NCBI GenBank assembly: GCA_900769795.1
Contig: CAAGHZ010000090.1
Coordinates: 1 to 28,898, forward strand
Direction of reading: 5' to 3'
Length of the DNA: 28,898 nt
Origin: Clostridia bacterium
Lineage (GTDB): Bacteria > Bacillota > Clostridia > Monoglobales > Monoglobaceae
The notes beneath the pieces were generated by a model. It saw nothing but the letters and a program-made list of their open reading frames with translations. It made no database searches and was not told where the DNA came from. This document shows positions 15,101-21,695 of this stretch, one piece after another (the stretch's first letter is position 1; every line of letters starts with the position of its first letter). The position numbers were made by a program, and so were the translations under genes.

Positions 15101-16873
15101 ATAAGCGCCGGCATCACACCGGCTATGCTGAATTTTGACGAGTGGAACACTCTTGTATGCTATCACGACCCGATAAAACTTGTATCAAAGCTATATATCA
15201 ACGGCGTTGAAGTTCCATCTTCATGTAAGAACTCGTTTACTGCAGGCAGAAACGAAGTACGTATAATTACAAACTTTGTCAGCGCTGATGATTCAGTAGG
15301 TGCAGAAATATACTATGACGATATCTCTGTAGTCTCGGGCAAACTTGTTTACCCTTACTTTACCGATTGCGAACTGACTCTTGACGGCAAGAAGATACAG
15401 GGCTGGAAAGATATGACCGTTGCTGACGTTAAGGATTCCTTCCCTCTTGCTGCAACAACCTATTTCACCAGAGTCGTTGATTCAACCGGTGCTGCAAAGG
15501 ATGACTCTGCTGCACTTGCAGCCACAGACACTATTGAGATTATGTGTGATAACAGTGTTCTTGCACGATATGTCCCGGGGGTAGAAGACTACGAAATCGT
15601 CGGAGACCCTGTTCTTTATACCAACGGCTACTCTGCCGGCGATGGCAAGTTCGGTCTTGGTACAACAACTGTAAAACAGAAAGTCGGTGCCTATGCGCGT
15701 GACCTTAACGTTTACGCAATACTTGCACAGTATAGCGGAGACGATTGCCTTGTTTCTGCACAGGTTACTCCACAGACCATTAGTGGTAATGACGAGATTT
15801 CTGCATCTATCACTCTCGAAGAGGTTGAAGGCACAACCCTTAAATTCTATGTGTGGACTTCAGAAAATCAGCAGCCTATAACAGCCCCCGTACCATACGA
15901 GGCATACTCAGAAACTGAGATAGAGAACATAGTCCCACTTTACGAAGGCTATACAACAAAATCAGCAGCATTTAACTACGACGATGGCGTATGGCAAGAA
16001 TATATACTTCTTGATTTATTTGATACCTACGGAATAAAGGGTACATTTAACTTTATCTCAGGTATGGGTGAAGGCACTCAGCCTAGGCTGGAGTCAAGAA
16101 AGCAAACTCAGATTACCAAGGCAAAGGCTGCAGGAGACGAAGATGCAACAAATGCAACAGACTGGATTGACTATGTCAAGAGAGCATATATAGATAAAGG
16201 TCACGAGATTTCATCTCACACAAGAGACCACTGGCCATCACATCTTGACGAAGGCGAAATCAGTTATGCATCAAACGGCGACGAACTTGTCGGCGTATCC
16301 ACCGCGGCAGAGGTTGCGGATATCAAGGATGGTGTAACCGACCTTGAGGGATGGTTTGGCACAGATGTAATCGGTCTTGCTTGGCCAAACGGATTCGGAT
16401 GGCAGAGAGATGACTACGAAACTGCTTTGAAACCTGCAATGGAAGAAGTCGGCCTCAAATATGCGCGTGCAAGAGCGAATGGTACATTTGATTTGCCAAG
16501 CGACTGGTATATGTGGGTTCCGACCTGTCACCACAATGACGCTCCGGGTTATACAAACAGATTTGCGTCACTTGACAACACCGGAGATATGAAGTGTCTC
16601 TTCATTTGGGGTCACGCTTACGAGTTTGACACCAACAAAGATGACCCGACACGCAACTGGGCAATGATAGAAGGCGTAATGCAGACCCTGGCAGCCGAGG
16701 GCGACATATGGTTTGCAACCAACGGCGATATATACAAATATGTAGAGGCAACCAAACTTCTGGAAACAACAACCTCCACCGTTAAGAACAACTCAGCTAT
16801 GACAGTATACGTAAACATCAACGGTAGAAATGTTGCACTCCCGGCCGGCGAAACCTATACAATCGGACAGTAA
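12197..16873 (+). CDS. Secreted SGNH esterase - LamG-like modules - NodB/CE4 deacetylase
   Basis: A 1558-residue secreted multidomain protein. Residues 1-28 are a signal peptide (MKKLLSLLLAVIMVFSALLP). Residues about 35-335 form an SGNH/GDSL hydrolase with all four blocks: S48 (GDSL), G82 (GVGGET), N207 (TGTNGGW) and D305/H308 (DDSVHLND), split by an insertion at about 95-195. Three tandem modules follow (about 338-585, 598-855, 864-1128), each a LamG-like sandwich with a WN(R/T) strand, a YIN(G/N) strand and a YDDI-type end, plus a small domain. Residues about 1250-1515 are a NodB/CE4-type deacetylase: FNYDDG (D1262, D1263), SHTRDH (H1341, H1345) and WGHAYEF (H1473). The likely job is removing acetyl or other acyl groups from polysaccharide outside the cell. 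No LPxTG or SLH anchor is seen. GTG at 12188 overlaps the AAGGAG site, so ATG at 12197 is chosen. It stands alone, with its own promoter and terminator. Confidence 0.88.
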   Translation: MKKLLSLLLAVIMVFSALLPSTLLTYATEYTAMPQSASDPVIACWGDSLTYGQGGTNAPYSSYPARLSNMTGLTVHNMGVGGETSVTIAARQGGLDIKLTEAVTIPADTSEVEISFAAYNQDGSYAGVIVPRNVSIAGWNPCTINGIEGTLSVSVNTDVSPRVLNWAKFKRTTAGTATEAAIGTEVKVAGQDIAKEADINIFFTGTNGGWNENHTNPSDTQSADLVALTDKMIAASKPGSKNLVIGLTTGGATSWSQTNEALKAKYGDHFIDAKAYLSSAEVLAEAGLTGTATPGVIPSAFVTDDSVHLNDLGYHMLAKLVYNKLVDLGYVEARTSLTTVKEAYTEADFANVSVSATATKAIVKGFGGRRGDDASIELTYNATATDPFIDFVNLSSINTTPFAIAVSLYPASNMQNFRFARGGSEYLSTTITPSMLKLNQWNRIVCYHDPTTLTSKLYINGTEVSTTCNSSFTTTRTNIRLVTYFNKTNSGAKFYYDDIAVYSGSTYVNPPVVGTQYTIDGRYINKWGTDTVATLKTKIGLGADTYNIKVYNASGTLKQDSETLAATDTVNICDGTAVLERYCMGSATSASADVTNIDHQIASYRTAAQLATLSPLYYCTTGETETGVGGRPNTDAAAKITYLSQRTTSTGAVAEGEDCFIDIPIPAADTTEPVFITVDLYPNEHYSGFQFASGGSQEITGKIPASALKLKAWNRLGLLYDPTLLTAKVYINNVLYNTYSAPTVKAINQNKFRLINWQNKTTAKNEVFYMDNIGIFSGSALLPTITESSFMINDAWLYDTIGETVNALVSGTTLNGYALKVYSSEGTLKNGADTIVSGDIIRVMFDDIIIEEYFAAGPQPPSATTIKEATGASDFSSLTASYTTASVEYGVGNAKDDDAALKFTFTGQQPGANNTIKKGTDAYINFTTSPTVHTTPFVVSASVYIPSPPQGEASQVSSIVFARGPSEAISAGITPAMLNFDEWNTLVCYHDPIKLVSKLYINGVEVPSSCKNSFTAGRNEVRIITNFVSADDSVGAEIYYDDISVVSGKLVYPYFTDCELTLDGKKIQGWKDMTVADVKDSFPLAATTYFTRVVDSTGAAKDDSAALAATDTIEIMCDNSVLARYVPGVEDYEIVGDPVLYTNGYSAGDGKFGLGTTTVKQKVGAYARDLNVYAILAQYSGDDCLVSAQVTPQTISGNDEISASITLEEVEGTTLKFYVWTSENQQPITAPVPYEAYSETEIENIVPLYEGYTTKSAAFNYDDGVWQEYILLDLFDTYGIKGTFNFISGMGEGTQPRLESRKQTQITKAKAAGDEDATNATDWIDYVKRAYIDKGHEISSHTRDHWPSHLDEGEISYASNGDELVGVSTAAEVADIKDGVTDLEGWFGTDVIGLAWPNGFGWQRDDYETALKPAMEEVGLKYARARANGTFDLPSDWYMWVPTCHHNDAPGYTNRFASLDNTGDMKCLFIWGHAYEFDTNKDDPTRNWAMIEGVMQTLAAEGDIWFATNGDIYKYVEATKLLETTTSTVKNNSAMTVYVNINGRNVALPAGETYTIGQ

Positions 16874-16886
16874 TTAAAAATCAAAA

Positions 16887-16917
16887 GGCAGAAACGAAAT
16901 TTCGTTTCTGCCTTTTT
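16887..16917. terminator. Bidirectional terminator between esterase and GNAT genes
   Basis: GGCAGAAACGAAATTTCG and the following TTTCTGCC form a 13-bp perfect palindrome (16887-16912) flanked by AAAA on the left and TTTTT on the right, so it can stop transcription from both convergent genes. Confidence 0.9.
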
Positions 16918-17803
16918 ATAACAACAAATTTATATACATATCATTTTGCGATTCTTCTTTTATCTTATCAAATACCATTTTGGTAAAATCTCCAATATCA
17001 ACCGTGTCTTTGCCCGAAATGTTGTTCTTGCCGATATAATTATCTTTTGTACCTATGCCTCCAAACAGGTGTGCAAACTCTGACTTTATCTTGTCGGCAT
17101 TGATAACCCTTGCCATAATCGGCGGTTGTTCTGCCATCCTTGCTTCAACATTGATTTGACCACACACCTCTGCGATTTCATATCCGCCATCCTTTGGATA
17201 ACAAAGAGCATAGCCACCTTTATCATCCAGCACAACCGCTCCCCCCGACAGAGTCAGCAAATCGGTAAGTATTCTCTCCCAATCCCATTTGCACCTTTTT
17301 ACGCAGGCACTTTTGCCCTGCATATACTTTTGATAAATCTCATCAAGGACAGGAATAATATCTTCGCTATATTCGCTTATGGTCTTTCCTTTTGGCAATT
17401 TATCTGCAATGTAAAACTCCCTTTTACAAACCGTACTATAACCAAACTTTTCGTACATTCCGCTGACCGCAGGTATCAATATGCTTATGTCGCATCCCAT
17501 ACCATACATCTGTGGTACACCAAACTCAAAAAGTTCTCTCACAAGGCCTCTGCCTCTAAACTGCGGCATCGTTGCAACACCTGACACATATCTTGCAGAT
17601 AACTCTGCCTTATCAAGCATTATTTTATATGGCATAATCTGCATTACAGAGGCAGGAGAACCATCGCAATCTGACACTATGGTGTTTATATGAGAATAAT
17701 TTTTTTCAAAGTTCCATTTTACAAACTCAGGTGTGTCATCAAAACAAACTTCCCATGATTTCTTTACAAAATCAAAGTCGTCCTCTCTTGCAAATCGCGC
17801 CAC
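16916..17803 (-). CDS. GNAT-family acetyltransferase (Eis-like)
   Basis: The 295-residue protein has an N-terminal GNAT fold: the acetyl-CoA loop is FRGRGLVRELFEFG, preceded by YVSGVATMPQ and followed by ILIPAVSGMYEKFGYS. A second half without clear motifs (about 150-295) follows, the layout of Eis-type acetyltransferases with an extra GNAT-like and an SCP2-like domain. Substrates of this family vary (aminoglycosides, peptides, amines), so none is assigned. A GTG at 17812 lies on the AAAGGAG site. The GTG at 17803 (MARFAREDD) is correctly spaced and is chosen. It has its own promoter. Confidence 0.8.
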   Translation of the reverse strand: MARFAREDDFDFVKKSWEVCFDDTPEFVKWNFEKNYSHINTIVSDCDGSPASVMQIMPYKIMLDKAELSARYVSGVATMPQFRGRGLVRELFEFGVPQMYGMGCDISILIPAVSGMYEKFGYSTVCKREFYIADKLPKGKTISEYSEDIIPVLDEIYQKYMQGKSACVKRCKWDWERILTDLLTLSGGAVVLDDKGGYALCYPKDGGYEIAEVCGQINVEARMAEQPPIMARVINADKIKSEFAHLFGGIGTKDNYIGKNNISGKDTVDIGDFTKMVFDKIKEESQNDMYINLLL

Positions 17804-17825
17804 GGCTATCACTCCTTTTATCTAT

Positions 17826-17854
17826 ATAATACATCTTATATCTGCTCTTGTCAA
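17826..17854 (-). promoter_or_regulatory. Sigma-A promoter of the GNAT gene
   Basis: TTGACA (17849-17854) and TATTAT (17826-17831) on the minus strand have a 17-base spacer, immediately upstream of the AAAGGAG ribosome binding site. Confidence 0.7.
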
Positions 17855-17894
17855 ACACTCTGAAACACTTAGTATTACCCAACTAACAAGACTA

Positions 17895-17926
17895 AATAAG
17901 CCACAGCATTATCGCTGTGGCTTATT
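17895..17926. terminator. Terminator of the ABC exporter operon
   Basis: AATAAGCCACAGC (17895-17907) and GCTGTGGCTTATT (17914-17926) form a perfect 13-bp stem with a six-base loop just after the ABC stop codon. The minus-strand T-rich tail is the end of the stem itself plus TTAG; the plus-strand side has TTTT. Confidence 0.8.
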
Positions 17927-17927
17927 T

Positions 17928-19838
17928 TTAACTTAGTTCAAACATTCCGGTGTATAATTGATAATACTTTCCCTTTTGTTCGATCAACTGCTCGTGGCTA
18001 CCTCTCTCAATTATTTGGCCATTCTCTAAAACCATAATCGCATGAGCGTTTCGAACAGTGGATAACCTATGAGCAATCACAAAGACCGTTCTGCCCTCCA
18101 TAAGGCGGTCCATACCCTTTTCTATAAGGGCCTCTGTTCTGGTATCAATAGAACTTGTTGCCTCATCAAGAATAAGTACCGGTGGGTCTGCAATTGCGGC
18201 TCTTGCGATGGCAAGAAGCTGTCTCTGCCCCTGACTCAGGTTGTTTCCGTCACCTGTGAGCATAGTGTCATAACCCTGAGGCAGATGAGAGATAAACCAA
18301 TGGGCGTTAGCAAGTTTAGCAGCCTCAATTACTTCTTCATCCGTAGCATCCAGATTTCCGTAACGGATATTTTCCATTACTGTCCCTGTAAACAAATGTG
18401 TATCCTGAAGCACCATCGAGAGAGATCGTCTAAGGTCATCTTTTTTTATTTTATTTATATTTATGCCATCGTATCTTATCTTTCCGTCAGGCACATCGTA
18501 AAACCTATTAATCAGGTTGGTTATAGTAGTCTTGCCGGCACCCGTGGAACCAACAAAAGCAATTTTCTGTCCGGGCTTTGCATAAAGCGAAATTCCTTTA
18601 AGAACCGTCTTGTCGGGTCTGTACCCAAACTCAACATCCTCAAACTCTACCATTCCTCTGACCTGAGTATATGTGACGCTGCCATCTTTGTGAGGATGCT
18701 TCCACGCCCATATACCTGTGTGTCTGTCCGCCTCGGTAATATTGCCGTCTTCGTCAACATTGGCATTTACCAATGTTACATACCCTTCATCACTTTCAAC
18801 CTCTTCATCCAAAAGCCCAAAGATACGCTCCGCTCCTGCCAAGGCATTCAGAATCGTGTTAAACTGCTGAGATATCTCTGTCAGCGGTCTTGAAAAAGAT
18901 CGGGTATATTGCAAAAACGAGAATAATGCACCAAGACCGAGAGCGAATATTCCCATTTCTCTCTGCCCTGTCATAATTGTCAGAACCGAACCCACAACCG
19001 CAGTGAGTGCATAGTGGAAGTAGGAAAGGTTGTTCATTATAGGCATAAGAATGTTTGCAAAGGTATTTGCGTTGGTTGCTGCATCTCTTAATTCTTCATT
19101 AAGTCTCTCGAACACTTTCTTGCTCTCTTTTTCATAACAAAAAGCCTTTACTATTTTCTGCCCTTCTACAAGTTCTTCAATATATCCATTGACAGCACCA
19201 AGCTTTTTTTGCTGATTGCGATAAAAACTGGCGCTTTTGCTACCAACAAACTTCGTCACCCTGAATATGACAAAGAGGAGTATAACCACCAAAAATGTAA
19301 GAGGAATACTCAGCGTAAGCATTGCAATAAATATGCTGACAACCGTCACAACTGACGAAATAAGGTGTGGCGCACTCTGCGAAAGCATGTTTCTCAATGT
19401 GTCTATATCGTTGGTATAGCGACTCATTACATCGCCGTGGGTTTGAGAATCAAAATACCTTACAGGCAATTTCTGCATGTGAGAGAACATATCTATTCTC
19501 ATTCTGCACAGAGAATCCGACGCAACTGTTACCATTATCCTGCTATATGCGTAGGAACACGCTCCACCCACTATATATATTATAGCAAGGAGAAGAATTG
19601 TCCTTAAAAATCCGCTGAGATCAGGGTTTTGCTGACCAATAAATGGCACAACATAATCATCGATTATGGGCTTTATAAAATATGTGCCCAAAACCGACGC
19701 AACAGAACTAATGGTTACAAACAGTGCTACAAGTATGAGTCTGCCCTTGTATTTTGACAAATATTTAATAATTCTGCCTATTGTGGCTTTTGCGTTTTTC
19801 GGCTTTTTTATTGCCGGTGGTCTTGGTCCCGGAGGCAT
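17928..19838 (-). CDS. ABC exporter half-transporter, catalytically competent Walker B subunit
   Basis: A 636-residue fusion of six membrane segments (about 30-330) and a nucleotide-binding domain (about 395-636). The N-terminus is a Pro/Lys-rich cytosolic tail. Motifs: Walker A FVGSTGAGKTT, Q-loop VLQDTHLF, signature NLSQGQRQ (Q for the usual first G of LSGGQ), Walker B LILDEATSSID with the catalytic Glu, and H-loop AHRLST. A roughly 45-residue acidic and HPHKDG-containing insertion separates the membrane and ATPase parts, common in this Firmicutes family. It directly follows its partner gene (TAA then ATG), so the two form a heterodimeric exporter of drugs, lipids or peptides; the cargo is unknown. 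Confidence 0.92.
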   Translation of the reverse strand: MPPGPRPPAIKKPKNAKATIGRIIKYLSKYKGRLILVALFVTISSVASVLGTYFIKPIIDDYVVPFIGQQNPDLSGFLRTILLLAIIYIVGGACSYAYSRIMVTVASDSLCRMRIDMFSHMQKLPVRYFDSQTHGDVMSRYTNDIDTLRNMLSQSAPHLISSVVTVVSIFIAMLTLSIPLTFLVVILLFVIFRVTKFVGSKSASFYRNQQKKLGAVNGYIEELVEGQKIVKAFCYEKESKKVFERLNEELRDAATNANTFANILMPIMNNLSYFHYALTAVVGSVLTIMTGQREMGIFALGLGALFSFLQYTRSFSRPLTEISQQFNTILNALAGAERIFGLLDEEVESDEGYVTLVNANVDEDGNITEADRHTGIWAWKHPHKDGSVTYTQVRGMVEFEDVEFGYRPDKTVLKGISLYAKPGQKIAFVGSTGAGKTTITNLINRFYDVPDGKIRYDGININKIKKDDLRRSLSMVLQDTHLFTGTVMENIRYGNLDATDEEVIEAAKLANAHWFISHLPQGYDTMLTGDGNNLSQGQRQLLAIARAAIADPPVLILDEATSSIDTRTEALIEKGMDRLMEGRTVFVIAHRLSTVRNAHAIMVLENGQIIERGSHEQLIEQKGKYYQLYTGMFELS

Positions 19839-21563
19839 TTATGCCACCCCCTTTTGCTGAGATTCATAAACCTCTTTGTAGATATCACAAGTCTTAAGCA
19901 ACTCTTCGTGAGTGCCGACTGCATTGATTTGTCCGTTGTCAAGAACAACTATCTTATCCGCATCGCACACAGATGAAATCCTCTGCGCAATAATTATAGT
20001 AGTTGTATCAACAAGGCTTTCTTTAAATGCTTCTCTTATCTTGCGATCTGTGTCTGTATCAACCGCACTTGTGCTATCGTCAAGAATTAAAATCTTAGGC
20101 CTCTTTAAAAGCGCTCTGGCTATACAAAGTCTTTGTTTTTGTCCGCCGGATACGTTCACGCCTCCCTGACTCAAATCCGTATCATATCCATCAGGGAAGT
20201 TACTTATAAACTCATCTGCCTGCGCGGCTTTGCACGCTTCTTTTATTTCTTCATCGGTCGCATCGTGGTTTCCCCATCTCAGGTTTTCTTTTATCGAGCC
20301 GCTGAACAACACGTTCTTCTGCAGCACCATGCCAATTGCCGATCTGAGTTCTTCCTGGGTATATTCCTTTATGTCTACACCGCCGATTTTCAGGCTGCCG
20401 CTTGTTACCTCATAAAATCTTGGAATCAGGTTGACAAGAGTTGACTTTGCGCTTCCTGTTCCTCCTATGATTCCTACTGTTTCACCAGGCATTATCTCGA
20501 GATTAATGCACGATAATGTACAAGCCGACGCATCACCACTGTAACTGAATGAAACATTCTCAAAAACAACAGAGCCATCTTTTACTTTTTTCTGTGGGTC
20601 CCCACCATCGGGGATCTCCGGTGTTTCATTCAGCACCTCTACGATTCTCGTAATTGATGCCTTTGAAATAACAATCATCATAAGTGACATCGAAATCATC
20701 ATAAGTGACATTAGAATCTGGTTTATATAAGTAATAAAACTTATAAGGCCGCCGGATAACATAGAGCCGTTTATAATAAGTCTGCCACCAAACCAAAGCA
20801 CAAGAATCGTGCAGGTATATACAACCATCTGCATAATCGGCATATTTAAAATAACCAACTTCTCTGCTCTTATTTGCGCATTCCTTGCCTCTTGTGCAGT
20901 CTTGTTAAATCCTTCTTTTTCAAACTCGCCTCGCACAAAGGCTTTTACAACTCTGACCGCAATCAGATTTTCCTGAATTTTAGAGTTAAGTTTGTCATAC
21001 TTTTTAAGCATTTTCTGAAATCTTGGATGTGCGTTTGTCATAATAAAAAATAAAAACGCTGCAAGAATCGGTACTGCAAAAAGAAAAATCGATGCAAGAC
21101 GCGCGTTTATACTAAAAGCCATAATTGATGCCGAGACAAGCATAATCGGGGCGCGAAACATAGACCTTATTGCCATCATAAAAGCGTTTTGCAAATTTGA
21201 TGTGTCAGTAGTCATCCTTGTTACAAGAGACGATGTGCTGAACTTATCTATGTTGGAGAATGAAAAATCCTGAATTTTAGAAAACAGTTTTTTTCTGACT
21301 TCCGCCGCAAAGCCCATGCCCGCAATAGACACAGTTCTGCCGGCTCCCGCACCAAAGCACAGAGAAATAAGCGACATGACTATCATTAAAACTCCGCTTT
21401 TTATAACATAGTCAAAATCCCCTTTGCTGATGCCCTCATCAACAAGTTCTGCCATAATGCGTGGGATAGTGGTCTCCATCACAACCTCCCCCATTACAAG
21501 AAGCGGAGTTAAAATAGTCATTGCTAAATATTTACCTTTAATAAGAGATAACAGTTTCTTCAT
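19839..21563 (-). CDS. ABC exporter half-transporter, degenerate ATP-site subunit
   Basis: A 574-residue partner of the next gene, with six membrane segments (about 15-310) and an ATPase domain (about 335-574). Walker A is IIGGTGSAKSTL and the signature VSGGQKQR is canonical, but the Walker B end reads ILDDSTSAVD, with Asp for the catalytic Glu, and the H-loop reads AQRISS, with Gln for His. These two changes would disable one of the two ATP sites, as in BmrC/D- or TM287/288-type heterodimers. Promoter TTGAAA-17-TATAAT lies 36 bases upstream. Ribosome binding is weak (GGGA). Confidence 0.92.
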   Translation of the reverse strand: MKKLLSLIKGKYLAMTILTPLLVMGEVVMETTIPRIMAELVDEGISKGDFDYVIKSGVLMIVMSLISLCFGAGAGRTVSIAGMGFAAEVRKKLFSKIQDFSFSNIDKFSTSSLVTRMTTDTSNLQNAFMMAIRSMFRAPIMLVSASIMAFSINARLASIFLFAVPILAAFLFFIMTNAHPRFQKMLKKYDKLNSKIQENLIAVRVVKAFVRGEFEKEGFNKTAQEARNAQIRAEKLVILNMPIMQMVVYTCTILVLWFGGRLIINGSMLSGGLISFITYINQILMSLMMISMSLMMIVISKASITRIVEVLNETPEIPDGGDPQKKVKDGSVVFENVSFSYSGDASACTLSCINLEIMPGETVGIIGGTGSAKSTLVNLIPRFYEVTSGSLKIGGVDIKEYTQEELRSAIGMVLQKNVLFSGSIKENLRWGNHDATDEEIKEACKAAQADEFISNFPDGYDTDLSQGGVNVSGGQKQRLCIARALLKRPKILILDDSTSAVDTDTDRKIREAFKESLVDTTTIIIAQRISSVCDADKIVVLDNGQINAVGTHEELLKTCDIYKEVYESQQKGVA

Positions 21564-21598
21564 TTTTCTGTCCCATTTCTTTTATAATCTTAGCTATA

Positions 21599-21627
21599 AT
21601 TATAGTTTTGTTTTTTAATATTTTCAA
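21599..21627 (-). promoter_or_regulatory. Promoter of the ABC exporter operon with a palindrome on the -10 box
   Basis: TTGAAA (21622-21627) and TATAAT (21599-21604) on the minus strand have a 17-base spacer. A perfect 12-bp palindrome CTATAATTATAG (21594-21605) covers the -10 element and could be a repressor site, though AT-rich palindromes also arise by chance. Confidence 0.65.
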
Positions 21628-21661
21628 GCAAATATTGTCAAATTTACAAAAAGTTAATATA

Positions 21662-21691
21662 AAGAGCAACAGTATAAACACTGTTGCTCTT
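21662..21691 (-). terminator. Terminator after the gltX-metG-like operon
   Basis: AAGAGCAACAGT (21662-21673) and ACTGTTGCTCTT (21680-21691) make a perfect 12-bp stem with a six-base loop, starting a few bases after the synthetase stop codon and followed on the minus strand by TTATATT. Confidence 0.85.
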
Positions 21692-21695
21692 AAAC

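Noticed and set aside
13208..15580. Repeated segments as a CRISPR array or DNA-level repeat
   Set aside because: The similarity is at protein level between diverged modules, with no short identical repeats or spacers.
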